Below, one piece after another: positions 1 to 6,904 of a DNA stretch of 18,003 bases. Position numbers and translations under genes: made by a program. The stretch's first letter is position 1; each line of letters starts with the position of its first letter. Under the pieces are notes generated by a model. That model ran no database searches. It was not told the DNA's origin and saw nothing but the letters and a program-made list of their open reading frames with translations. Source of the stretch: Bacillota bacterium (GTDB lineage: Bacteria > Bacillota > Bacilli > Desulfuribacillales > Desulfuribacillaceae); NCBI GenBank assembly GCA_023388635.1, contig JAEWFW010000024.1:1-18003 (forward strand), given 5' to 3'.

Positions 1-652
1 ACGTAAGAGTCTGTAAAGTTATTTGGTGATTTTCAATCGTATCCACATACTGCATATTCACAAGATAGGAGCGGTGGGCTTTAATAAAACACCCATATTT
101 CAAAAGGTTATTGCAGACAGACGAAAAAGGCTCCGTACATTCTATCACCTTGCCGGAGCGCAGGTGATAGAGTACATTTCTGCCGATGACCTCAACAAAA
201 ACCAAATTGGAAACCAATATTTTTTGAATCCCCTCACTACTCTTTACGATCACTGCATCCTCATCTTTTTCCGTTTTAATCTGCTCTAGCAGCTCGTCAA
301 AAGTGAAGAACAGCTTTTCCTTTGAGATTGGTTTTAGTATGTAGTTAATGGCTTTCACCGAATAACTCTCCAAGGCAAATTCCGGCGACGAGGTAAAAAA
401 TAAAATCGGTGCCGTTTTGTCAAAAGCGCGAATCTCCTTTGCGACATCAATACCCGTAAAGCCCGGCATAATAATATCCAGACAGTATATATCAAACCGC
501 TTTCCTCTTTCCAAGGCTGAAACCAGCTCAAACCCGTTTGGAAATACGGCGTATTCGCAACTCAAATTTTTGGATGCCCTGTATAGGTTTATGAGATGGA
601 CCATATTGGACAGCTCGTCAATATTGTCATCACAGACTGCAATCTGTAGCAA
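1..652 (-). CDS. LytTR-family response regulator (3' end outside window)
   Basis: Two-component response regulator of the LytR/AgrA class, expected to be phosphorylated by a membrane histidine kinase and to bind direct-repeat operators through its C-terminal LytTR domain. Reading the minus strand gives an N-terminal receiver domain (about residues 2-120) with the acidic pair D8-D9, phosphoacceptor D59 in CLDIIMPG, T87 in FFTSS and the conserved K107 in YILKP. A LytTR DNA-binding domain follows from about residue 132, including the FIKAHRSYLVN segment; the frame is still open at base 1. I chose the TTG at 652 because it gives the family's usual beginning (M)LQIAVCDDN and is preceded at about 9 nt by a GGAGTGGGGGG ribosome-binding site. 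The in-frame ATG at 673 has no such site. No kinase is visible; it may lie beyond the left edge. The regulator is divergent from the WG-repeat gene and its repeated operator. Confidence 0.9.
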   Translation of the reverse strand, partial: MLQIAVCDDNIDELSNMVHLINLYRASKNLSCEYAVFPNGFELVSALERGKRFDIYCLDIIMPGFTGIDVAKEIRAFDKTAPILFFTSSPEFALESYSVKAINYILKPISKEKLFFTFDELLEQIKTEKDEDAVIVKSSEGIQKILVSNLVFVEVIGRNVLYHLRSGKVIECTEPFSSVCNNLLKYGCFIKAHRSYLVNMQYVDTIENHQITLQTLT

Positions 653-720
653 GATGCATCCCCCCCACTCCATTATTTTTTCCAAGCTAAGTTTACCATA
701 AAAATTGCCTATTCGACACT

Positions 721-793
721 ATGTTTCATGTCGAAAAAATCATGTTTCATGCAGCGAACGGTTTTTAGGTAGAGATTCTTGATAAATTGAACG
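721..793 (+). promoter_or_regulatory. Promoter cassette copy 1 with LytTR-type direct repeats
   Basis: The 10-mer ATGTTTCATG occurs at 721-730 and 742-751, a 21-bp period (two helical turns). This is the arrangement known for LytTR-class regulators, which bind two direct repeats on one DNA face upstream of weak promoters. Downstream, GCAGCGAACGGTTTTTA and a possible -10 (GATAAA, 781-786) are also conserved in a second copy at 3027-3099; 65 of 73 bases match. No good -35 is visible, which fits an activator-dependent promoter. It lies between the divergent regulator (start 652) and the WG-repeat gene (start 843), so it could serve either or both. That LytTR protein binds here is inferred. Confidence 0.7.
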
Positions 794-821
794 TAGAGAA
801 ATAGACGCTATTTCGTTCAAT
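786..821 (+). promoter_or_regulatory. Stem-loop just upstream of the WG-repeat gene RBS
   Basis: ATTGAACG (786-793) is the exact reverse complement of CGTTCAAT (814-821). Inside it, AAATAG (799-804) pairs with CTATTT (808-813) around a 3-nt loop, leaving a 5-nt bulge on the 5' side: 14 base pairs in all. The Shine-Dalgarno AAGGAGG begins a few bases downstream. Depending on where transcription starts, this is either a 5'-leader hairpin or a DNA dyad next to the promoter. Confidence 0.5.
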
Positions 822-842
822 ATGAAAAGGAGGAACACGATT

Positions 843-2990
843 ATGAAAAAGCGATTTATGGGCATTCTGCTCACCATCTGCATGGCGCTGACCATGCTGC
901 CGACAACGGCGTTTGCGGGTGAGTGGGCATCAGACAGCGCCTTGGATAACGGCTGGTATTATCTCCGCTGTATGAACAACTACCTCAACTTGAATGCCGC
1001 CGGGAGTGCTGAACTGCGGAAACTCTCTGAAAATGAGGCTTTTTATGTGGAACACTTAGCCGACAGCGGATTTACTTTGAAAATGAAAGACGGCAGATAT
1101 TTGGGACTTGACGGCACGAGAGGGGACGGAACCCGCGTAAAAGCGGTAAACAGCCCGTATACTTGGCTCATCCATTGGGAATACACCAATAAATTTACCG
1201 GCGCTAAAACAGACATTTTCAGTTTGCGACCGCCGGAAGCCCAAAAACTTGTCGTCAACGCATCCGGTGAGAAGAATACCGACGGGACAGCCGTTATCTT
1301 ATGGACGCATAAGGGTTTAGACGCACCCAATCACGCGGAATTTCGGTTTATTCCGGCAAGCACAGTCACTGACTCTACCGGTGAAAGTTGGTCGGTTTAT
1401 ACAGAGAACGGTCTGAAGGGTTACAAAGACCAAAAAGGTAATGTTGTGATTAAGGCTCAATTTGATGACGCGGAAAAGTTTTCCCAAGGGATAGCCAGAG
1501 TTTATGATAAATACAAAGGAGCTGCCGCTTACATCGACACCAAGGGCAAACTCATCACGCCGTTCAAATATTATCCAGCCGCCAGTGGACATATTGTTTA
1601 CGATGGTTTGATGCGCGTCGCGATAGAAGGGGAAGATATTGTAAGCGCCATTATGAATGGGGATGGCGTTGATTACGGTGTAACGGAAAATGGCAAAACA
1701 GTAGTCGTAATGAAAAGCGGCAAGAAACTACAAGCTAACAACAAGTATGGTTTTATTGACACAACAGGAAAAGAGGTCATAGCACTTCAATTTGACGAAG
1801 CCCACTCATTTCAAGATGGTCTTGCGGCGGTGTTCCAGTATCAAGGTTTCAAAGATGGTTGGAGATATCACAAAATTGGCTATATCGACACGACGGGGAA
1901 ACTTGTAATCCCATATCAGTACGGCGGCGAAAATATGTATGATGGAAAGCTGTTTAGCTACAGTGACGGCATGACGTGCTTTGTTGAATACCTCGGCGCA
2001 AAAGGTTTCCGTGGCTATACGGTCTTGTATGCCCCGGTGGGTGTGATGAACAAAACCGGCAAGGTTATCATTCCCGCCAATCCTAATAGATATTACCCTT
2101 CCTCTTCTGTTGGTTTCCAATGGAGCGATGGTGTAATCACAAACACTTACTATACGGAAGTAAATAAGGATGGTGTACCCACCAAAGGGGGCGGATACGA
2201 ATGGTCATTTGTGGAGTTATATGACTATTCGGGGAAGTTAATCAAAAAGCTGGATGGTTATCGTCTTGCTGTGCCGCTCGGCGGTGGTTACACACTGGCG
2301 GCGCACCAATTAAATGAAGGGGAAATAATAGAATACCTGGACACTGCGGCGTATGAACGCCACTGGACTGTTTTTGACCGCAACGGCAACATTGTGGTTG
2401 ACAATGCGGCAAAAAACGACTATTACGTTCTCGGCGGCAGGGCTGATGGATATGGATATGGATACGCAAACGGCTACGTCTATTTTGCCGGAGAGAGTTA
2501 CAAAGTTGCGGATATGCCCGCCGTGACTGTGCCGACGCCTGCACCCTCCACTCCCGCTGCACCCACAGGTATAACCGCCACACCGACCAACACCAAGTTT
2601 ATGCTAAACGGTGCGGAAGTCGCGCTGCCCGCTTACAGCATCGGCGGCAACAACTACGTCAAGCTGCGGGATGTGGGAGCACTTCTGCAAACACGCTTTG
2701 ATGTGCGTTGGGAGGACGGCAAGGCGAAGTTGTATAACCATGCGGCGTACACCAAGACGAGCGGCGAGCTTGCCGCAATCGGCAAAGACAGTAAAAGTGC
2801 GACACTAAGCACCACAGACTTCGTATGGGGTGACACCGGCGCAGCGGTGACGGGGCTGACCGCCTACACCATCGGCGGCAACAACTATATTAAGCTGCGG
2901 GACATCGCAAAGCTGTTTGACTTCGATGTGGACTGGCGTGACGGCAAAGCGTGGATTGAGCCTGATGTGTCGCCCTACACCGAGGACTAA
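843..2990 (+). CDS. Secreted protein: trefoil-like domain, WG repeats, stalk domain
   Basis: Exported protein of 715 residues with no recognisable catalytic motif. Residues 1-25 are a signal peptide (MKKR, hydrophobic core, AFA cleavage site). Residues about 35-173 resemble a ricin/fascin-type beta-trefoil (YYLRCMNNYLNLN, GRYLGLDG), a fold often used for carbohydrate binding. From about 190 to 480 there are WG-type repeats of the form GY/GFIDTTGKxVIPxxY, with clear units near 192, 227, 301, 344 and 400. A Pro/Thr/Ala linker (about 559-576) leads to a copper-amine-oxidase N-terminal-like 'stalk' domain (582-715) built from two similar halves. The start at 843 follows the RBS AAGGAGG; the in-frame ATG at 822 precedes that RBS and is rejected. 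No sortase motif or SLH domain is present, so it may be released or held non-covalently. Likely controlled by the upstream LytTR-type cassette. The cell-wall or glycan-binding role is inferred. Confidence 0.85.
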   Translation: MKKRFMGILLTICMALTMLPTTAFAGEWASDSALDNGWYYLRCMNNYLNLNAAGSAELRKLSENEAFYVEHLADSGFTLKMKDGRYLGLDGTRGDGTRVKAVNSPYTWLIHWEYTNKFTGAKTDIFSLRPPEAQKLVVNASGEKNTDGTAVILWTHKGLDAPNHAEFRFIPASTVTDSTGESWSVYTENGLKGYKDQKGNVVIKAQFDDAEKFSQGIARVYDKYKGAAAYIDTKGKLITPFKYYPAASGHIVYDGLMRVAIEGEDIVSAIMNGDGVDYGVTENGKTVVVMKSGKKLQANNKYGFIDTTGKEVIALQFDEAHSFQDGLAAVFQYQGFKDGWRYHKIGYIDTTGKLVIPYQYGGENMYDGKLFSYSDGMTCFVEYLGAKGFRGYTVLYAPVGVMNKTGKVIIPANPNRYYPSSSVGFQWSDGVITNTYYTEVNKDGVPTKGGGYEWSFVELYDYSGKLIKKLDGYRLAVPLGGGYTLAAHQLNEGEIIEYLDTAAYERHWTVFDRNGNIVVDNAAKNDYYVLGGRADGYGYGYANGYVYFAGESYKVADMPAVTVPTPAPSTPAAPTGITATPTNTKFMLNGAEVALPAYSIGGNNYVKLRDVGALLQTRFDVRWEDGKAKLYNHAAYTKTSGELAAIGKDSKSATLSTTDFVWGDTGAAVTGLTAYTIGGNNYIKLRDIAKLFDFDVDWRDGKAWIEPDVSPYTED
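2631..2677 (+). repeat. Intragenic repeat, stalk-domain unit 1
   Basis: This 47-bp unit matches the one at 2862-2908 at 38 of 47 positions and encodes AYSIGGNNYVKLRDVG against AYTIGGNNYIKLRDIA. It is the DNA trace of the internal duplication that builds the C-terminal stalk domain. Confidence 0.7.
2862..2908 (+). repeat. Intragenic repeat, stalk-domain unit 2
   Basis: Second unit of the stalk-domain duplication (partner at 2631-2677). Conservation is strongest over ATCGGCGGCAACAACTA and AAGCTGCGGGA. Confidence 0.7.
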
Positions 2991-3026
2991 TTGCACTGCC
3001 TACACTTTACAAACTAACCCCAAATC

Positions 3027-3099
3027 ATGTTTCATGTCGAAAAAATCATGTTTCGTGCAGCGAACGGTTTTTAAGGGTGGATTTTTGATAGATTGAACG
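3027..3099 (+). promoter_or_regulatory. Promoter cassette copy 2 with LytTR-type direct repeats
   Basis: ATGTTTCATG (3027-3036) and ATGTTTCGTG (3048-3057) repeat with the same 21-bp period as copy 1, and the downstream block to TTGAACG (3099) is preserved with the same length and no indels. The possible -10 here is GATAGA (3089-3094). It lies 48 bp ahead of the lipoprotein gene start at 3147 and probably drives that gene and perhaps the LemA cluster. Similarity stops sharply on both sides, so it is the control element that is shared rather than the neighbouring genes. Confidence 0.7.
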
Positions 3100-3146
3100 C
3101 ATGGAACTTTACCCTATACACCCAACAGAAAACGGAGGATTTAGAA

Positions 3147-3548
3147 ATGAAAAAGTTACTGGCACTTATAATGGCATTTGCCATGACGCTGAGTCTTGCA
3201 GCCTGCGGAGGAAACAATGCTGCTCCCGCAGCGCCTCCTTCCACAGCCGAACAAGTCGAGAAAACGGAATTTACAGCAGAGCAGCAAGCCCTTGCGCAGG
3301 ATTTTATAAGCATGGCAGAGGAATTTGATGCAATTGCTGACAAGGTAAATGCAAGCCCTGAGCTTTTGGAAAATGAAGAGCTTGTCACTGCGATGAATGA
3401 CCTTTCCAGTGAAATTATCAAGGCGGACGAATACTTTACCAGCCCTGAAACACTCACACCTGAGATCATGGGTGGGCTGACGGTAGCCATTGAGGTAGGT
3501 CGTTCATTCATCGCTGAAGCCAGTGCCGCTTTAGACGAATTGGAGTAA
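3147..3548 (+). CDS. Small secreted lipoprotein, unknown function
   Basis: Predicted lipoprotein of 133 residues, not recognised beyond that. MKKLLALIMAFAMTLSLAAC is a lipoprotein signal sequence with lipobox LAAC and Cys20 as the expected lipidation site, followed by GGNNAAPAAPP, a flexible spacer. The mature part (about 35-133) is strongly acidic and looks mainly helical (AEQQALAQDFISMAEEFDAIADKV, here a composition remark only), resembling small helical surface proteins. The start at 3147 is set by the RBS GGAGG about 9 nt upstream; the in-frame ATG at 3093 lies inside the conserved promoter block and lacks an RBS. It directly follows promoter cassette copy 2 and precedes the LemA gene, separated by a strong hairpin, so it may be the first gene of that cluster. 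Confidence 0.8.
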   Translation: MKKLLALIMAFAMTLSLAACGGNNAAPAAPPSTAEQVEKTEFTAEQQALAQDFISMAEEFDAIADKVNASPELLENEELVTAMNDLSSEIIKADEYFTSPETLTPEIMGGLTVAIEVGRSFIAEASAALDELE

Positions 3549-3568
3549 TCACGCATACAGGCAACAAA

Positions 3569-3605
3569 ATGGGCAGACGGACAAAATTTTGGTCTGTCTG
3601 CCCAT
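3569..3605 (+). other. Strong hairpin between lipoprotein gene and LemA gene
   Basis: ATGGGCAGACGGAC (3569-3582) pairs with GTCTGTCTGCCCAT (3592-3605): 14 base pairs including one G-U, with a 9-nt loop. On the plus strand it is followed by TATAAAAAAAGGAGG rather than a T-run, so it is not a standard intrinsic terminator for the lipoprotein transcript. It ends about 10 nt before the LemA RBS. A role as partial terminator, RNA processing or stability element is possible. Confidence 0.65.
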
Positions 3606-3627
3606 TATAAAAAAAGGAGGTTTTATT

Positions 3628-4182
3628 ATGCTGACAACTTTCATCGCAATCATCGCAATTATAGCGGTCATTATTTTATGGGTAATTTCTACACAGCGTA
3701 AGCTCGTAGTGCTTGATGAGAATATTACCAATGCCATGAGCCAGATCGGAGTGCAGCTCTCAAGTCGTTTCGATGCGCTGACAGCTCTGTTGGATTTGAC
3801 CAAGGGCTATGCCAAGCACGAAAGCGAAACACTGATTGAAACGATCAAATCAAGAAGAAGTGTCATCACGGCAAAATCCACACCGGATGATGTACAGCGG
3901 CAAGAAGGGATTATCTCCGAGGCCTTGGGCAGAATTGCTATGGTAACGGAGCAATACCCTGAATTAAAGGCCAACGAAACCTATATCCAGACAATGAACG
4001 CCGTGGAAACTTTTGAAAATATGGTGCGCACCAGCCGCCTGATTTACAACGACAGCGTCACCAAGCTGAACCGCGAAATCCGCATGTTCCCGGTCTCCAT
4101 GATCGCTAGGCTGCTAGGTTTCCAACAAAGAGACTATCTTGTTGAACAGACAGCCAAGGCGGATATGCCAAGTATGAAATGA
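3628..4182 (+). CDS. LemA family protein
   Basis: LemA-family membrane protein of 184 residues, the usual family length. An N-terminal hydrophobic helix (residues 2-19) anchors it, and the rest should form the long helical bundle typical of the family. The C-terminal family signature is present: IYNDSVTKLNREIRMFP followed by IARLLGFQQRDY. The start at 3628 follows a good RBS (AAAGGAGG, 8 nt spacing); the in-frame ATG at 3589 lies inside the upstream hairpin loop and is rejected. Its stop sits 8 bp before the start of the DUF2207 gene, so the two are almost certainly co-transcribed. LemA genes are often found next to DUF2207 or TPM-domain membrane proteins; the molecular function of the family in bacteria is poorly defined. 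Confidence 0.92.
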   Translation: MLTTFIAIIAIIAVIILWVISTQRKLVVLDENITNAMSQIGVQLSSRFDALTALLDLTKGYAKHESETLIETIKSRRSVITAKSTPDDVQRQEGIISEALGRIAMVTEQYPELKANETYIQTMNAVETFENMVRTSRLIYNDSVTKLNREIRMFPVSMIARLLGFQQRDYLVEQTAKADMPSMK

Positions 4183-4190
4183 GGTGCTCT

Positions 4191-5879
4191 ATGGGCAAAA
4201 GAGTAACTATCCTGATTCTATGCTTTGCTCTGTTAAGTGTTTTCCGTTTCCCTGTTTTTGCAGCGAATCAGGTGGACAACATTGATATTCAGGCTGTTAT
4301 TTATGAAGACGGCTCCATGCATATCACACAGCATTGGGTCGGAAGTTTTGATGAAGGGACAGAAAGCTACATTCCTATGAATGCTCCCGACTATCTGGAG
4401 ATCAGCGAGCTCAGGGTCTATGACCAAAACGGCATCTATGAGACGGTGCCAGCTTGGAATCTTGACTGGAACTTCGAAGAAAAGGCAAGAAAATCCGGTA
4501 TCCATAATAGGGACAGCGGTTATGAAATCTGCTTTGGCATCAGCCAATATGGACAAAATCGCTACACCATTGCCTACAAACTAGATAAGGTAGTAGGCGG
4601 TTACAGCGACAGTGACGGCGTAAACTTCCGGTTCGTCAACGATGGGATGAACACAACCCCTACCGATGTAACGGTTCAAATTCGATTAGCAGATGGCACA
4701 CCGATCACCGATGAAATGGTCGATATCTGGGGCTTTGGCTTTGCCGGTGAGGTGGGGTTTGAGAATGGAAATATCATTGCACGCACAGAGACTCCGATCT
4801 CCGCAGAGAACCATGTGACAGTACTTTTTGCCATGGATAAAGGCACGATATCTCCCGCGCGGCAGGAACCGGGGAGTTTCGAAGAACTGAAAGAAGCGGC
4901 ATTTACAGGTAGTGACTATGATACATACGCCGAAGAAGAGGTCAGTGCCTTTGCAGTACTGATTACGCTACTTATCTTAGTTGTACTTCCTATCGGACTG
5001 ATTATCTGGATTGACAAGCTAAAAAAGAAAAGAGCTGCGAAAAAACGGCAGAGATTTTCTGAACAGTTCGGGTATTTCAGAGATATTCCCAACAAGGGCA
5101 ATGTAAGTGTCACCTATACCTTAGGAAGACATTTCGATATTTGTGAAGACGGCGCTATTCTCGGTACAGGGATGCTCCGGCTGATCCAACTGGGCTGTCT
5201 AGCTCCTGTACAGACTCAGGAAGTCGGCTTTATGGGCAAGACCAAGCAAACAGAAAACCTACGTCTAATGGGCAGTCAACATCACAAAATGAACGAGTAT
5301 GATGAATACCTATATACAGTATTGGAGAGTGCAGCAGGTTCTGATGCTATTTTGCAAGCAAAGGAACTTGAGGGCTTTGCCAATCAGCACGATAAGCTAC
5401 TTCGTGCCTATATTCAGAAGCATGACAGCGCAGGCAGAACCTACTTAAATCAAAAACAATGTCTGAAACGGTGGAATGTCCCTGCCAAGCTAAAGGACCT
5501 GACACCAGCCGGTGAGCAGGAATTAGGCGAACTGATGGGACTCAAGCGGTATCTGGAAGATTTTTCACTAATTGCCGAACGCGGTATCAAAGAAATGCCC
5601 ATTTGGCGAGAGCTGCTATCCTATGCCATGCTATTTGGCATTGCTGATAAAGTGGCGGAACAAATGAGAGAGTTATATCCTGAACTTTCTTCTGAACTGT
5701 CTGATTATAACCAAAGCATGACAACAGCGTATTCCTATCACTACTTGCTCTACAACAATATGAAGAAAGCCGAACAACAGCGCGAACAGGAAAAACGCAG
5801 CGGAGGCGGGGGCGGATTTTCTTCCCTTGGCGGAGGAGGCGGCTCTATCGGCGGCGGTTCGGGCGGGGGAACACGCTGA
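4191..5879 (+). CDS. DUF2207 family membrane protein with Gly-rich tail
   Basis: Predicted membrane protein of 562 residues with the DUF2207 layout. Residues 1-24 form a signal peptide, followed by an extracytoplasmic beta-rich domain (about 26-245, starting IDIQAVIYEDGSMHITQHW). One transmembrane helix lies at about 251-275, with a basic stop-transfer stretch KLKKKRAAKKRQR. The cytoplasmic domain ends in the DUF2207 signature YLEDFSLIAERG ... WRELLSYAMLFGIADKV. The last 27 residues or so are almost only Gly and Ser (GGGGGFSSLGGGGG), a tail common in DUF2207 proteins. ATG 4191 is preferred because GAGGTG lies just upstream; ATG 4179, overlapping the LemA stop, has no RBS. Spacing to LemA is 8 bp, which argues that they work together at the membrane. 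The biochemical role is unknown. Confidence 0.88.
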   Translation: MGKRVTILILCFALLSVFRFPVFAANQVDNIDIQAVIYEDGSMHITQHWVGSFDEGTESYIPMNAPDYLEISELRVYDQNGIYETVPAWNLDWNFEEKARKSGIHNRDSGYEICFGISQYGQNRYTIAYKLDKVVGGYSDSDGVNFRFVNDGMNTTPTDVTVQIRLADGTPITDEMVDIWGFGFAGEVGFENGNIIARTETPISAENHVTVLFAMDKGTISPARQEPGSFEELKEAAFTGSDYDTYAEEEVSAFAVLITLLILVVLPIGLIIWIDKLKKKRAAKKRQRFSEQFGYFRDIPNKGNVSVTYTLGRHFDICEDGAILGTGMLRLIQLGCLAPVQTQEVGFMGKTKQTENLRLMGSQHHKMNEYDEYLYTVLESAAGSDAILQAKELEGFANQHDKLLRAYIQKHDSAGRTYLNQKQCLKRWNVPAKLKDLTPAGEQELGELMGLKRYLEDFSLIAERGIKEMPIWRELLSYAMLFGIADKVAEQMRELYPELSSELSDYNQSMTTAYSYHYLLYNNMKKAEQQREQEKRSGGGGGFSSLGGGGGSIGGGSGGGTR

Positions 5880-5908
5880 TGATAGATAATACAGGGGAGG
5901 AATTGATT

Positions 5909-6658
5909 ATGGGCTTATTTTCTAAGAAAACCCTTTGCCCCATCTGCGGCGGCAAGATTTCATGGTTTCTGCCCACGAAAATCGAGGGTGAACACATCTG
6001 CGACACTTGTTACGGCAAGATTGATATGGAGCTAGACAAGAAAAATCATTTGACGATGCAGAAATTTAAGGAATATTTAGTGTTTTACGATCAAAACCAA
6101 CTGCTGAAAGATCAATTCATTATTTCTGAACAGATTGACTTCGGATTTTTGGCTACTACAATTACCTTTGATTATCGAAACAAGCTGTTCAGCATGAGCA
6201 AAAACCTAGAAAAGACCATATTTGAGGGCAGACATTTAAAATCTTTTACCATCAAAGAAGACAGCGCGCCCCTGTACGAGGGCTCGGTGGAGGGTATCCG
6301 CCGATATACTAGCATTGCGCCGGAACGCGCCATGGATCTTGCGCCGCAAATTAACCAATTTATGATGAACAAGCGGATGGCACGCGCCCTTGACAAACTG
6401 GATGACGACAAGGAAAATGAGTCGGTATCGAGGCAGTATTTTGATGCATCGGGAATCTTTCAAGCATTTAATGTGGAACTGCATTTCGACCATCCTTACT
6501 GGACGGTGGTCAAATACGATATGGACGCTCCACGATTTTCCCACGATCATCCTGATGTGAACGACTACATCCGCTCCTATCGGAGCAGCATTGAGGAACT
6601 TGAAAAGCTAGTGGCTGCATTGAAGACGGTGACCTTTCCGGGCGGAAAGGAGCAGTAG
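5909..6658 (+). CDS. Zinc-ribbon (DUF4428-like) protein, unknown function
   Basis: Soluble protein of 249 residues with an N-terminal zinc ribbon: CPIC (10-13) and CDTC (30-33), as in DUF4428-type domains, where four cysteines bind one zinc ion. The remaining 200 residues are a mixed alpha/beta domain that I do not recognise; a segment near 145-180 is basic and helical, and HFDHPYW and SHDHPD are His/Asp-rich motifs near the C-terminus. No signal peptide or membrane helix is seen, so it should be cytoplasmic. The start at 5909 has a strong RBS (GGGGAGG); the ATG at 5879 overlaps the previous stop codon but has no RBS. It follows the DUF2207 gene by 29 bp and is probably in the same operon, suggesting an accessory role to the LemA/DUF2207 pair. 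Confidence 0.75.
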   Translation: MGLFSKKTLCPICGGKISWFLPTKIEGEHICDTCYGKIDMELDKKNHLTMQKFKEYLVFYDQNQLLKDQFIISEQIDFGFLATTITFDYRNKLFSMSKNLEKTIFEGRHLKSFTIKEDSAPLYEGSVEGIRRYTSIAPERAMDLAPQINQFMMNKRMARALDKLDDDKENESVSRQYFDASGIFQAFNVELHFDHPYWTVVKYDMDAPRFSHDHPDVNDYIRSYRSSIEELEKLVAALKTVTFPGGKEQ

Positions 6659-6734
6659 GAATTTGATGCCAAGAAACGGCAGTTGCTTGGAATTTGAAGA
6701 AAACTGCCACATCCATAAAAAAGGAGGGGGATCC

Positions 6735-6878
6735 ATGATTTATACATGTGAGGGGTGCGGATTTTTATTTTACCGTGTTGGAGAAGTAAAGGAATGCCCC
6801 TCTTGTGAAAAAAACCAGATTCGCTCTGCAACTAAAGAAGAAATCCAAAAGCTACGCGAGCATCTAGAGAACAAATAA
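6735..6878 (+). CDS. 47-residue rubredoxin-like zinc-ribbon protein
   Basis: A very small protein with two Cys pairs, CEGC (5-8) and CPSC (21-24), spaced as in rubredoxin-like zinc ribbons, followed by a charged helix (ATKEEIQKLREHLENK). It probably binds one metal ion, more likely zinc than iron, since the aromatic residues and Gly around rubredoxin iron sites are only partly present. An excellent RBS (AAGGAGGGGG) ends 5 nt before the ATG at 6735, which supports translation of this short frame. An in-frame ATG at 6663 has no RBS. It closes the LemA-DUF2207-zinc-ribbon cluster; partner and function are unknown. Confidence 0.7.
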   Translation: MIYTCEGCGFLFYRVGEVKECPSCEKNQIRSATKEEIQKLREHLENK

Positions 6879-6904
6879 CCATTATAGAAAGAATCATTCA
6901 TACA

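Noticed and set aside
721..751. Direct repeats considered as the start of a CRISPR array or iterons
   Set aside because: Only two units per locus, 10-bp units with 11-bp spacers, located at promoters; the spacing fits a regulator site.
822..842. Upstream ATG giving a 7-residue longer WG-repeat protein
   Set aside because: The AAGGAGG ribosome-binding site lies after this ATG and in front of ATG 843; the longer form would also weaken the signal peptide start.
3071..3556. 161-codon open frame on the minus strand over the lipoprotein gene
   Set aside because: The plus-strand frame has a lipoprotein signal with lipobox and an RBS; the minus frame is Ser/Ala-rich shadow sequence without an RBS or recognisable domain.
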